Part shown: piece by piece, positions 56,047 through 64,000 of the stretch
Position numbering within the stretch: position 1 is the stretch's first letter
Layout of the letters: the number at the start of each line of letters is the position of its first letter
Assembly: GCF_019801175.1 (NCBI RefSeq)
Contig: NZ_JAHVJR010000001.1
Location: 2,232,001-2,296,000 of the forward strand
Length of the DNA: 64,000 nucleotides
DNA from: Vannielia litorea
Lineage (GTDB): Bacteria; Pseudomonadota; Alphaproteobacteria; Rhodobacterales; Rhodobacteraceae
Direction: 5' to 3'
Program-made: the position numbers and the translations under genes
Notes under the pieces: generated by a model
Databases searched by the model: none
Told to the model about the DNA's origin: nothing
Seen by the model: the letters and a program-made list of their open reading frames with translations, nothing else

Positions 56047-56892
56047 TCAGCCGGCGTCGGGCAGCGGCGGCAGGCTGCGCAGGTAGAGGATGATCGCCGC
56101 GAGATCGTCGGCGCTCATCTTTGCGAGGAACCCGTAGGGCATGGGCGGCAGCATGGGCGTGCCGTCGGGGCGCTTGCCTTGGGTGATCATCGCGGCCAGT
56201 TCTTCGTCGGTGTAGCCCGCCAGCCCGTCCTCGTGAGAGGTGAGGTTGGAGGCGACCGAGGTGCCCCACGGCCCGTAGAACTGGAAGCCACCGCGGCCGA
56301 GATCGGTCTCGACCATCGGGCCGGTGGCGCCCATCGGCGTGTGGCACTCCATGCAATGGGCGACTGGACCAGCGAGGTAAGCGCCGTAGTCCGCCGTCAC
56401 GCCCTGCGTGGGGGCGGCGACCGCTTCGACCGGCGGGCCGTAGGCCGGGGGCAGCGGGATGTTGTAGGTGGAGGCGCCGGGGTCGTTCTCGACCGGGGGC
56501 GCGCTGCGCAGATACATCACCACCGAGGCGAGGTCGTCATCGCTGAGGCCGCGATAGAAAGTGAACGGCATCGGCGGGCCGATCAGCGAGCCGTCGGGGC
56601 GGATGCCCTCGCGGATCGCGCGGGCCAGATCGGCATCGCTCCACGTGCCGGACGGACCGGCGGGCGTGATGTTGGGGGCGATGGCGGTGAAGGCCTCGTT
56701 CTGCTCCACCAGCCTGCCGGAGAGCTCGGCTCCGGCCACGAAACCCTCGGCCCCCAGCGGCGTGTGGCAGTTGCCACAGCCCATCGGGCCTTCAACCAGG
56801 TAAGTTCCACGCTCGATTGTGGGCTCGGACAAGGCCTGCGTACAGACCATCGCCAGCGCCCCGCTCAATACCGGGTAACGCATTGCTTTCAT
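56047..56892 (-). CDS. Periplasmic dihaem cytochrome c
   Basis: A 281-residue protein with a signal peptide (MRYPVLSGALAMVCTQALSEP) and two c-type haem sites, CGNCH (39-43) and CMECH (180-184), each with a downstream PPMPF / PPMPYGF axial-Met loop. The tandem layout resembles electron-transfer subunits of periplasmic dehydrogenases. It is on the opposite strand to all surrounding urease genes and could carry electrons from an unseen dehydrogenase or from PuuD. Confidence 0.88.
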   Translation of the reverse strand: MKAMRYPVLSGALAMVCTQALSEPTIERGTYLVEGPMGCGNCHTPLGAEGFVAGAELSGRLVEQNEAFTAIAPNITPAGPSGTWSDADLARAIREGIRPDGSLIGPPMPFTFYRGLSDDDLASVVMYLRSAPPVENDPGASTYNIPLPPAYGPPVEAVAAPTQGVTADYGAYLAGPVAHCMECHTPMGATGPMVETDLGRGGFQFYGPWGTSVASNLTSHEDGLAGYTDEELAAMITQGKRPDGTPMLPPMPYGFLAKMSADDLAAIILYLRSLPPLPDAG

Positions 56893-57050
56893 CCTTCAGA
56901 AAAAGGGGCCTGTTTGCCGGCCCCGACCCTCGCGCGGCGCAAATGGCGCCGTAGTTTCCGTAGGGTCAATTTTGCGCCTGTCCGCGAGTCGCGTCAATTG
57001 ACGTGTTGCGGGTGGGCTTTGTTGATGACGACCGCCTGAAAGGAGCCGCC

Positions 57051-58760
57051 ATGGCCACCCGCATCCCCCGTTCCGACTATGCCGCGATGTTCGGCCCGAC
57101 CACCGGTGACAAGGTGCGGCTGGCGGATACCGACCTGATCATCGAGGTGGAGAAGGATTTTACCACCTATGGCGAGGAGGTGAAGTTTGGCGGCGGCAAG
57201 GTGATCCGCGACGGGATGGGGCAGGCGCAGGCCACGCGGGCCGAGGGGGCGGTGGATACCGTGATTACCAACGCGCTCGTGCTTGATCATACCGGGATCT
57301 ACAAGGCCGATATCGGGCTGAAGGACGGGCGGATTGCGGCGATTGGCAAGGCAGGGAACCCGGATACCCAGCCGGGAGTGGATATCATCGTCGGGCCGGG
57401 GACGGAGGCGATTGCGGGGGAGGGCAAGATCCTGACGGCGGGCGGGTTTGACAGCCATATCCACTTCATCTGCCCGCAACAGATTGACGATGCTTTGCAC
57501 TCGGGGCTGACGACCATGCTGGGCGGCGGCACCGGGCCCGCGCATGGCACGCTGGCGACCACCTGCACGCCGGGGCCGTGGCACATAGGCCGGATGTTGC
57601 AGGCGCTGGATGGGGTGCCGATGAACATTGGCCTTGCGGGCAAGGGCAATGCCTCGCTGCCCGGTGCGCTGGTGGAGATGGTGAACGCCGGGGCCTGTGC
57701 GCTGAAGCTGCACGAGGATTGGGGCACGACGCCGGGGGCGATTGATTGCTGTTTGAGCGTGGCGGACGACATGGACGTGCAGGTGATGATCCACACCGAC
57801 ACGCTGAATGAGAGCGGCTTCGTGGAGAACACGGTGGCCGCGATCAAGGGCCGGACGATCCACGCCTTTCACACCGAGGGCGCGGGCGGGGGCCATGCGC
57901 CGGATATCATCAAGGTTTGCGGCGAGGAGAACGTGCTGCCGTCCAGCACCAACCCGACCCGGCCCTTTACGGTGAACACGCTGGAGGAGCATCTCGATAT
58001 GCTCATGGTGTGCCACCACCTCGACAAATCGATCCCCGAGGATGTGGCCTTTGCGGAGTCGCGTATCCGGCGGGAAACCATCGCGGCGGAGGACATACTG
58101 CACGACATGGGGGCGTTTTCGATCATCGCCTCGGACAGTCAGGCGATGGGGCGCGTGGGCGAGGTGGTGATCCGCACCTGGCAGACCGCCGACAAGATGA
58201 AGAAGCAGCGCGGGCGGCTCGCCGAGGAGACCGGGGACAACGACAACTTCCGCGCCCGGCGCTATGTGGCGAAATACACGATCAACCCGGCGATTGCCCA
58301 TGGGATGTGCCATGAGATCGGGAGCATCGAGGTGGGCAAGCGGGCCGATTTGGTGCTGTGGAGCCCGGCGTTCTTTGGGGTGAAGCCGGAGATGGTGCTG
58401 CTGGGGGGCATGATCGCGGTGGCGCAGATGGGCGACCCGAACGCCTCGATCCCGACGCCGCAGCCGGTGTACACGCGGCCGATGTTCGGCAGCATGGGCC
58501 GGGCGGTGGAACGCTCGGCGGCGCTCTTCGTCAGCGAGGCGGCGGTGGCCGGCGGGCTGCGCGGCCAACTCGGGCTGGCCAAGGAGTTGCTGGCGGTGAA
58601 GGGGACGCGGGGGATCGGGAAATCGGCGCTGAAGCTGAACGACGCGCGGCCGAAGATCGAGGTGCATCCGGAGACCTACGAGGTGCGGGCGGATGGCGAG
58701 TTGCTCACCTGCGAGCCCGCCGAACGGCTGCCGATGGCGCAGCGGTATTTTATGTTCTAG
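57051..58760 (+). CDS. ureC: Urease alpha (catalytic) subunit
   Basis: A 569-residue nickel amidohydrolase. The metal ligands are H136 and H138 (SHIHF), carbamylated K219 (LKLHEDWG), H248, H274 and D362; the flap Cys 321 is in MVCHHLD. It hydrolyses urea to ammonia and carbamate. Its own promoter is required: the preceding gene is on the other strand. AAAGGAG lies 6 bases before the ATG, stronger than most in the window. Confidence 0.99.
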   Translation: MATRIPRSDYAAMFGPTTGDKVRLADTDLIIEVEKDFTTYGEEVKFGGGKVIRDGMGQAQATRAEGAVDTVITNALVLDHTGIYKADIGLKDGRIAAIGKAGNPDTQPGVDIIVGPGTEAIAGEGKILTAGGFDSHIHFICPQQIDDALHSGLTTMLGGGTGPAHGTLATTCTPGPWHIGRMLQALDGVPMNIGLAGKGNASLPGALVEMVNAGACALKLHEDWGTTPGAIDCCLSVADDMDVQVMIHTDTLNESGFVENTVAAIKGRTIHAFHTEGAGGGHAPDIIKVCGEENVLPSSTNPTRPFTVNTLEEHLDMLMVCHHLDKSIPEDVAFAESRIRRETIAAEDILHDMGAFSIIASDSQAMGRVGEVVIRTWQTADKMKKQRGRLAEETGDNDNFRARRYVAKYTINPAIAHGMCHEIGSIEVGKRADLVLWSPAFFGVKPEMVLLGGMIAVAQMGDPNASIPTPQPVYTRPMFGSMGRAVERSAALFVSEAAVAGGLRGQLGLAKELLAVKGTRGIGKSALKLNDARPKIEVHPETYEVRADGELLTCEPAERLPMAQRYFMF

Positions 58761-58828
58761 CGGCGCGGCGTGGTGGGCAGATTGCCCATCCTCCGGTGCT
58801 GACAGGGCGGCAGCGAGTTGGAATGCTC

Positions 58829-58860
58829 TGCCCGGTGCGCGCCGTAAGGCGCCGGGCAGC
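58829..58860. other. Bulged stem-loop with GTAA tetraloop after ureC
   Basis: CTGCCCGG (58829-58836) pairs with CCGGGCAG (58853-58860); an inner CGCC / GGCG stem closes a GTAA (GNRA-type) loop, with a 4-base bulge on the left. No T-tract follows. It may be the 3' end of the ureC transcript or a dispersed repeat element. The rest of the 246-bp gap to 59006 has no gene. Confidence 0.5.
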
Positions 58861-59006
58861 GCCGTCCCGCCCCCCGGGGCGGCGCTTGGGTGAGGTTGGG
58901 CGCGACATCAAAGGGAAGATGACCACTGCACGATAAAGTGCCATGAACAGGCGTTGCTGCCGCCACCCCGCGGCACGGCGATGCCGGGCTCGCGAATTTG
59001 GCGAGA

Positions 59007-59366
59007 TCAGGAGAAGCGCTCGATGACCTCGAAGTCGTCCTCGCCCTCGCCCTCCACAATCTGCGGACGCGCCCTTGGTGTTGTAGCCACAGTTACGCTC
59101 ACGCTCTCCCGCCAAAAGGCCGGATCGTCGCGGATGTAGGCGGGGAGGCGCGTGGGGTCGAGGCTGCGGCGGGTGCTGTGGCACACCGTCACCGTGAAGG
59201 CCGCTCCCTCCACCGGGCCGGTGGGGCGGGCGGCGATCAGGGCGGCGCGCAGGGCCTCTTCACAGGTCTTCAGCGCGGCCATCTGCGCCCGGATCGCGCC
59301 CAGCGCATCGGCCAGCGCGGTGGGCTGGGTGGGCAGGACAGGCGGGAACGATTCGACGCGGCTCAT
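59007..59366 (-). CDS. Hypothetical protein (119 aa)
   Basis: A soluble protein (MSRVESFPPVLPTQPTALADALGAIRAQM...) with an N-terminal helix, a strand AFTVTVCHSTRRS, a YIRDDPAFWRESVSVTV block, and an acidic C-terminus (EGEGEDDFEVIERF). No family recognised. It is opposite to the urease genes. The upstream gap contains a CtrA-like TTAA-N7-TTAC. Confidence 0.65.
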   Translation of the reverse strand: MSRVESFPPVLPTQPTALADALGAIRAQMAALKTCEEALRAALIAARPTGPVEGAAFTVTVCHSTRRSLDPTRLPAYIRDDPAFWRESVSVTVATTPRARPQIVEGEGEDDFEVIERFS

Positions 59367-59390
59367 GGGGCGATGTTGGCGCAGGCTCGG

Positions 59391-59405
59391 TTAACGGACC
59401 GTTAC
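59391..59405. promoter_or_regulatory. CtrA-like half-site pair
   Basis: TTAA-N7-TTAC at 59391-59405 differs by one base from the CtrA consensus TTAA-N7-TTAA. It is 25 bases upstream of the leftward hypothetical gene and 133 upstream of the DUF1127 gene. Such a short match can occur by chance. Confidence 0.3.
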
Positions 59406-59537
59406 ACGCAGCGCTGCCCGCTCCTCTGCCCGCAGCACATGGCTGCCCTGCAAAGCCGGGCCTTCCGCCCTGCCCCGCCTGTGCTAGCCTGATCTCATGG
59501 GAGGAAACCCTGCAACCCAATGACAAGGTTTCCAGCG

Positions 59538-59762
59538 ATGACACTCCAGACCACAGACACCAGCTTTGCGCCCGCGCTCCGCGCCCGGATCGACGCCTTC
59601 TTTGCCACCCTCGGCATGGGGCTGAACGCCTATATGGAAAGCCGCTCGCGGATGCATCAGATCAACCGGCTGAATGCGCTCTCCGACAAGGAACTCTCCG
59701 CGATGGGGCTGACGCGCGACGAGATCCCGCGCCATGTTTTCCGCGACCTGCTCTACCTCTGA
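59538..59762 (+). CDS. DUF1127-type small protein
   Basis: A 74-residue protein whose C-terminal part INRLNALSDKELSAMGLTRDEIPRHVFRD is the YjiS-like DUF1127 motif. Members in alphaproteobacteria include small RNA-binding or stress-linked proteins. ATG 59538 has AAGG about 9 bases upstream; an ATG at 59520 is in frame. Confidence 0.8.
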   Translation: MTLQTTDTSFAPALRARIDAFFATLGMGLNAYMESRSRMHQINRLNALSDKELSAMGLTRDEIPRHVFRDLLYL

Positions 59763-59831
59763 GGCTGCGCGGCCTTCCATCGGAGGCAAATCCCGCTAGG
59801 CTCTCAGCACAGCCTGCCGGGAGACCAGACC

Positions 59832-60431
59832 TTGCCCCTCACCCTGCCCCACACGCGCGCCATCGCGGTGCTTGCCGCGCTGGCCGCCACCCCTGCCCTT
59901 GCCGCCGATTGCCCGGTGGGCGCCGATATGGACAAAGGCGTGCGGTTTTCCGAGGCGACGGGGAATGTCGAGGTCATCAAACGGGGCGAGGCGCCGGGCG
60001 AGGTGGTTTCGACCTACGGCAGCGACGGCTACCTGAACGTGGTGCGGCTGGCGCATGGGGTCTATGTGACCGAGATCGTCAACCTCGTGAACGGCGTGCC
60101 AGAGGGGGCGCCGGACCGCTACAGCTATGACATCTCCCCCCTGCCCGCCCCGGCGCCGGGGCTGGACGTTGCCGCCGAGGTGACCGTGACCGGCGCGGAG
60201 ACCAAGGAGCAGGTCTGGACCTACAGCTTTGGCCAGCCGGTCACATGGACCTATGGAAGCTGTTCCTACGAGGTGATCCCGATCACCACCCGCCAGAACG
60301 CGGCGGGCGAGGAGGTGAGCCGGGAGGTGCTGCATTACCTGCCGGAGTTCGGGCATTCCTACCTGGCCCTCTATGCCGATGGCGAGATCGAGGAGGTTTA
60401 TACCTACGTCAGCGTGGAGGCGGTGCGATGA
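59832..60431 (+). CDS. Secreted protein of unknown function, first of a tandem pair
   Basis: A 199-residue protein with signal TRAIAVLAALAATPALAADCP. It shares with the next gene a mature start CPVGADM, a mid-region GVYVTEIVNL, CSYEVIPITTRQN and a C-terminal YLPEFGHSYLALYADGEIEEVYTYVSVEAV. No catalytic motif is evident. TTG start with GGGAG 8 bases upstream. The pair lies between ureC and ureE and overlaps into the accessory genes, so it is probably expressed with them. Confidence 0.75.
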   Translation: MPLTLPHTRAIAVLAALAATPALAADCPVGADMDKGVRFSEATGNVEVIKRGEAPGEVVSTYGSDGYLNVVRLAHGVYVTEIVNLVNGVPEGAPDRYSYDISPLPAPAPGLDVAAEVTVTGAETKEQVWTYSFGQPVTWTYGSCSYEVIPITTRQNAAGEEVSREVLHYLPEFGHSYLALYADGEIEEVYTYVSVEAVR

Positions 60432-61027
60432 GCGGCCGGGGCGCAGTGGTGCTTTGCGCGGCGGGCGTGCTGGCGGGCACGGCGGGCACGGCCTGCCCGG
60501 TGGCGGCGGATATGGCAGGCGGGGTGCGGCTGGAGCTGGCGAATGGCGACAGCGAAGTGTTTCGTCGCACTGGTGCTGCGACGGTCGAGAGTGTGCTCAC
60601 GGTGGGCGGAGCCGAGCAGACGCGGTTCTCCTACGCGCGCGGGGTCTACCTGCTGGAGTCGATCGAAATGGAGGGCGGCGCGCTGGTGCCGGGCAGCCGC
60701 GCGACCTTTGCCTTTCCGACCAGGCCCGAAGGCACGCCGGAGCCCGCACCAGGCCACGGCTGGGGCCTGCGGATCGTGGCGACCTACGGCGGCGATCCGG
60801 TGGCAGAGATGCTGGGCATCCGCTTTGGCGAACCGGGCGAGGCCACCATTGGCGACTGCACGCTGGAGATGCTGCCGGTGGAGCAGCGGATCTACGAAGA
60901 CGGGGAATTGGTGGCGCGGGAAGAGCGCAATTACATCCCCGCGCTCGGCTTCAGCTACGCGCTGGCCTGGCATGAGGACGACCGGGTGGACCGGTACGAT
61001 TACGTGAACATAGAGGCAGTGGAATGA
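60428..61027 (+). CDS. Secreted protein of unknown function, second of a tandem pair
   Basis: A 199-residue paralogue of the preceding protein: CPVAADM after the signal, GVYLLESIEM, CTLEMLPVEQR and NYIPALGFSYALAWHEDDRVDRYDYVNIEAV align with it throughout. The ATG overlaps the upstream stop (ATGA) and its own stop overlaps ureE, so all three are translationally linked. Divergence is high, so the duplication is old. Confidence 0.75.
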   Translation: MSGRGAVVLCAAGVLAGTAGTACPVAADMAGGVRLELANGDSEVFRRTGAATVESVLTVGGAEQTRFSYARGVYLLESIEMEGGALVPGSRATFAFPTRPEGTPEPAPGHGWGLRIVATYGGDPVAEMLGIRFGEPGEATIGDCTLEMLPVEQRIYEDGELVAREERNYIPALGFSYALAWHEDDRVDRYDYVNIEAVE

Positions 61028-61593
61028 GCGAGCAGATGGAGACGGCACAGGAGGTGCGGCGCGGCAGGGCCGAGGGCGCGGGAGACCGGGTGCGGTTGAG
61101 CTATGACGCGCGGTTCCTGCGGCGCAAGGTGCTGGTGACGGAGAGCGGCGCGCGGGTGCTGGTGGATCTGGCCCGGACGACCTCGCTCGATGCGGGCGAT
61201 GCGCTGGTGCTCTCGGGCGGCGGCTTGCTGGCGGTGGAGGCGGCGGTGGAGCCGTTGCTGGAGGTGCGGGGAGAAGGCCTCGTGCGGCTGGCGTGGCACA
61301 TCGGCAACCGGCACACGCCTTGCCAGGTGGAGGAGGCGCGGCTGCTGATCCAGCGCGATCACGTGATGGCGGATATGCTGGCCCGCTTGGGCGCGCAGGT
61401 GGCGGAGGTCGAGGAGCCTTTCACACCGGAGGGCGGCGCCTATGGCGAGGGGCGGACCCACGGCCATGACCACGGGGCGCAGCATGGGCCTGAGGGGCAT
61501 GGGCACGGGCATTCTCACGGGCACGACCACGGGCATAGCCATGAGCACGGGCATGGGCACGATCATGGCCATGGGCACACGCATGACCACTGA
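61024..61593 (+). CDS. ureE: Urease nickel metallochaperone UreE with long His-rich tail
   Basis: A 189-residue UreE. The peptide-binding and metal domains include LSYDARFLRRKVLVTESG, WHIGNRHTPCQVEE and IQRDHVMADMLARLGAQV. The C-terminal ~50 residues contain 20 histidines alternating with G/D/S, able to hold several nickel ions. It overlaps the upstream secreted gene by 4 bases, and its tail contains the ureF start. Confidence 0.96.
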   Translation: MSEQMETAQEVRRGRAEGAGDRVRLSYDARFLRRKVLVTESGARVLVDLARTTSLDAGDALVLSGGGLLAVEAAVEPLLEVRGEGLVRLAWHIGNRHTPCQVEEARLLIQRDHVMADMLARLGAQVAEVEEPFTPEGGAYGEGRTHGHDHGAQHGPEGHGHGHSHGHDHGHSHEHGHGHDHGHGHTHDH

Positions 61594-62239
61594 GGCCACC
61601 GCCACAGAGGCGGTGCTGCGGCTGGCGCAATGGTTATCGCCCGGCTTTCCGGTCGGTGCTTTCGCATGGTCGCACGGGCTGGAGGCGGCGCTGGTTGAGG
61701 GCCGGGTGACGCGGGAGAGCGTGGAGGACTGGCTGGCGGGCGTGCTGGAGGACGGCGCGGGCCGGGCCGATGCGGCCCTGCTGGCAGCGGCCCATGGCGC
61801 GGAGGGCGATGCGCTGGCGGAGGTCGACGCGCTGGCCCGCGCGCTGGCCCCCTCGGCGGAACGGCTGGCGGAAACGGTGGAACAGGGCACGGCCTTTGCC
61901 CGGACGGTCACGGCGCTCTGGCCCGAGCGCGAGGTGGAGGCAATGGCCTACCCGGTGGCCGTGGGCCGCGCGGCGGGGCTGCATGGGTTGCCGCTGGAAC
62001 TGACCGCCACGATGTATTTGCAGGCCTTCATCGGCAACCTCGTGGCGGTGGCGACCCGCGCCGTGCCGCTGGGCCAGACCGAGGCGCAGGCGATACTGGC
62101 GCGGCTGACGGAGCGCTGCGAGGCGGTGGCGCGGGCGGCGATTGCAGGCGGGCTGGACAGGCTGGGGACGGCGAGCTTTGCCGGGGACGTGGCGGCGATG
62201 CGGCACGAGGCGCTCTATTCCCGGGTGTTCCGGAGCTGA
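61583..62239 (+). CDS. ureF: Urease accessory protein UreF
   Basis: A 218-residue helical protein: RLAQWLSPGFPVGAFAWSHGLEAA is the UreF signature. It acts with UreD and UreG as the fidelity factor for nickel loading. ATG 61583 lies 11 bases before the ureE stop; the frame open upstream to 61442 encodes only the shifted His-tail codons. Confidence 0.95.
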   Translation: MTTEATATEAVLRLAQWLSPGFPVGAFAWSHGLEAALVEGRVTRESVEDWLAGVLEDGAGRADAALLAAAHGAEGDALAEVDALARALAPSAERLAETVEQGTAFARTVTALWPEREVEAMAYPVAVGRAAGLHGLPLELTATMYLQAFIGNLVAVATRAVPLGQTEAQAILARLTERCEAVARAAIAGGLDRLGTASFAGDVAAMRHEALYSRVFRS

Positions 62240-62371
62240 GGGCGCGCGGCAGGCGGATCTGCCTGCATCGCACGGAGGCGCGGGCGGCACCCGCGGGATT
62301 GATTATTTGCAGCAAGAAAATGCAGCGGGTGTGGCGCTGGCGCGATCTTGCGCGTGCCGGGGGGGCGTGGG

Positions 62372-62797
62372 ATGGATGGGCCGATGATTGGGCTTTCGCT
62401 TGTTCTTTCTGCCGTGCTGATCGTGCTGGCCGCGCTGCACCTGCTCTGGGCACTGGGGTGGTGGTTTCCGCTCGCCGAGGAGCGGGCCTTGGCGCGGGCG
62501 GTTGTGGGCGCGCGGGGGATCGAGCGGATGCCGGGGGCGGTGCCCTCTGCGCTGGTGGTGGTGGCGCTGCTCTTTGCCGCCGCCTGGCCGTGGTTCGCGC
62601 CAAGCGGTCTGAAGACGGCGGGGCTGGCGGTGATGACGTTGGTGTTTCTGGGCCGGGGCGCGGCGAGCTACTTGCCCGCGTGGCGGCAGATCGTGCCGGA
62701 GGAGCCTTTTGCGACGCTGGACCGGAGGGCCTATGGCCCGCTTTGCCTCGCGCTCGGCGCGGGGTTTCTCATTCTGACATATGGAGCTTTGACATGA
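62372..62797 (+). CDS. DUF3995-type membrane protein
   Basis: A 141-residue four-helix membrane protein (LSLVLSAVLIVLAALHLLWALGWWFPL; CLALGAGFLILTY). The H-LLWALG-WW pattern matches DUF3995 proteins, which are of unknown role. It lies between ureF and ureG and overlaps ureG by 4 bases (TGACATGA region), so it may take part in urease maturation or only share the operon. Starts at ATG 62372; ATG 62384 is possible. Confidence 0.75.
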   Translation: MDGPMIGLSLVLSAVLIVLAALHLLWALGWWFPLAEERALARAVVGARGIERMPGAVPSALVVVALLFAAAWPWFAPSGLKTAGLAVMTLVFLGRGAASYLPAWRQIVPEEPFATLDRRAYGPLCLALGAGFLILTYGALT

Positions 62798-63423
62798 CGC
62801 CGTTGAACGGGCCTTTGCGGATCGGGATCGGGGGGCCCGTGGGCGCGGGCAAGACCACGCTGACGGGGGCGCTGGCGAAGGCTTTGAGCCCCAACCATTC
62901 GGTGGGGGTGATCACCAATGACATCTACACCCGCGAGGATGCGGACGCGCTGGTGCGGGCGCAGATCCTGCCCGCCGACCGGATCATCGGGGTGGAGACC
63001 GGGGGCTGCCCGCATACCGCGATCCGCGAAGATGCCTCGATCAACCTTGCTGCCGTCTCGGAGATGGTCCAGCGCCATCCGGACGTGGAAGTTGTGCTGA
63101 TCGAGAGCGGGGGCGACAACTTGTCGGCCACCTTCTCGCCGGAGCTGGCAGATCTGACGATCTACGTGATCGACGTGGCGGCGGGCGAGGAGATACCGCG
63201 CAAGGGCGGTCCGGCGATCACCAAGTCGGACATCCTCGTGATCAACAAGACCGACCTTGCGCCCCATGTGGGCGCCTCGCTGGAGGTGATGGAGCGCGAT
63301 GCCACGCGGATGCGCGCGGGGCGGCCGTTTTTCTTTTGTGCGATGCGGCATGGCGAAGGGCTAGAGGCCGTCGTGGCCGAGATCCGGGCGCTGAGCGGGC
63401 TGGGCGAGGTCACCGCCGGATGA
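62794..63423 (+). CDS. ureG: Urease accessory GTPase UreG
   Basis: A 209-residue SIMIBI GTPase: P-loop GGPVGAGKTTL (13-23), ETGGCPHTAIREDASIN with the Cys-Pro-His metal motif, ESGGDNLSATFSPEL, and the base-binding NKTDLAPH. It couples GTP hydrolysis to nickel insertion in urease. Confidence 0.98.
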   Translation: MTPLNGPLRIGIGGPVGAGKTTLTGALAKALSPNHSVGVITNDIYTREDADALVRAQILPADRIIGVETGGCPHTAIREDASINLAAVSEMVQRHPDVEVVLIESGGDNLSATFSPELADLTIYVIDVAAGEEIPRKGGPAITKSDILVINKTDLAPHVGASLEVMERDATRMRAGRPFFFCAMRHGEGLEAVVAEIRALSGLGEVTAG

Positions 63424-64000
63424 ACGTGCTGTATGACGCGCTGATCGCGCCCTGTGCGGGGCGTGAGGGCGGCTTTTTGCTGCGGCCGGACGGGTCCGTT
63501 TTGCTGGGGTATGCCGAGTTTGCCGAGGCCGTGGGGCGCCATGCGAACGCGCTGGTGAGCCTTGGGCTGGAGCCGGGCGACCGGGTGGCGATGCAGCTGG
63601 AGAAGAGCCCGGAGATGCTGGCGCTGATCGGCGGCTGCATTGCGGCGGGCCTCGTGTTTCTGCCGCTGAATACCGGGTATCCGGCGGCGGAGCTGGAATA
63701 TTTTGTCGAGAACTCGGGGGCGCGGCTATTCTTGTGCGACCCGGCGGATCGGGAGGCGCTGGCCGCGCTGGAACAGTTTGCGCGGGTGGAGAGCCTCGGG
63801 CCGGGGGGCGCGGGGAGCTTTGCGACGCTGGCGGAGGGCTGCACGCCGGGTTTTGTGCCGGTGGAGCGGGGGCCGGACGATCTGGCGGCGTTTCTCTACA
63901 CCAGCGGCACGACCGGGCGCTCCAAGGGAGCGATGATCAGCCACCGGAACCTTCTGAGCAATGCAAGGGTGCTGGTGGAATACTGGCAGTTCACCGGCGA
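63420..64000 (+). CDS. matB: Acyl-CoA synthetase, probably malonyl-CoA synthetase (3' partial)
   Basis: The first 193 residues of an ANL-family enzyme. The AMP-binding motif YTSGTTGRSKGAM with SHRNLLSNA resembles malonyl-CoA synthetase (MatB), and the short N-terminus (MNVLYDALIAP) also fits. It would make malonyl-CoA from malonate, ATP and CoA. It overlaps ureG by 4 bases but the C-terminal half lies outside the window, so substrate is not certain. Confidence 0.8.
   Translation, partial: MNVLYDALIAPCAGREGGFLLRPDGSVLLGYAEFAEAVGRHANALVSLGLEPGDRVAMQLEKSPEMLALIGGCIAAGLVFLPLNTGYPAAELEYFVENSGARLFLCDPADREALAALEQFARVESLGPGGAGSFATLAEGCTPGFVPVERGPDDLAAFLYTSGTTGRSKGAMISHRNLLSNARVLVEYWQFTG

Overview
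The window is high-GC DNA from an alphaproteobacterium, most likely a member of the Rhodobacteraceae (Roseobacter group). The basis is gene content and order: a tad pilus locus, a tilS-cpoB-pal-tolB-tolA-tolR-tolQ block next to a MipZ-type ParA ATPase, an fhs / chorismate mutase / folD group, a membrane uricase PuuD, and a complete urtABCDE-ureDABCEFG urea block. No rRNA, tRNA, CRISPR array, transposase or integrase was seen. Almost all DNA is coding, and genes often overlap by 1-12 bases.

Region by region: 1-8650 is the end of a tad (Flp pilus) locus (tadC, two TPR lipoproteins, prepilin peptidase, a GT-C-like membrane protein, an AAA+ ATPase). It is interrupted at about 0.85-3.4 kb by a clearly AT-richer segment carrying one GHKL ATPase gene that looks acquired. 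8.7-14.8 kb holds an MFS exporter with a divergent MarR regulator, the ligase-associated helicase and PdeM phosphoesterase, and a hotdog thioesterase. 14.7-19.2 kb holds one-carbon folate genes (folD, fhs), chorismate mutase, a MOSC protein and trans-aconitate methyltransferase. 19.3-28.9 kb is cell-envelope and division housekeeping (ftsH, tilS, Tol-Pal, mipZ). 29-34.2 kb holds alanine dehydrogenase with its Lrp regulator and 4-hydroxybenzoate hydroxylase with an AraC regulator.

From 34.3 kb to the end the window is dominated by nitrogen salvage. puuD, uraH, allE and allA cover urate oxidation, 5-hydroxyisourate hydrolysis, ureidoglycine deamination and release of urea from ureidoglycolate. 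preA, behind a RutR-like operator, belongs to pyrimidine breakdown. UrtABCDE imports urea and the urease genes hydrolyse it. Copper efflux (cueR-copA), a GAPDH, an Rrf2/thioredoxin-reductase-like pair and several uncharacterised genes are interspersed. The urease genes are unusually split: ureB and ureC are about 3 kb apart, with a cyclase, an AhpD-like protein, a GFA protein and an oppositely oriented dihaem cytochrome c between them. The window ends inside an acyl-CoA synthetase resembling malonyl-CoA synthetase.

Non-coding structure worth attention: two arrays of an 11-bp (one helical turn) repeat 36 kb apart, three perfect 24-bp palindromes between urtB and urtC, and well-formed operators for MarR, Rrf2, RutR-like and CueR regulators. 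Functional assignments come from recognising motifs in translated sequence; no database search was possible.
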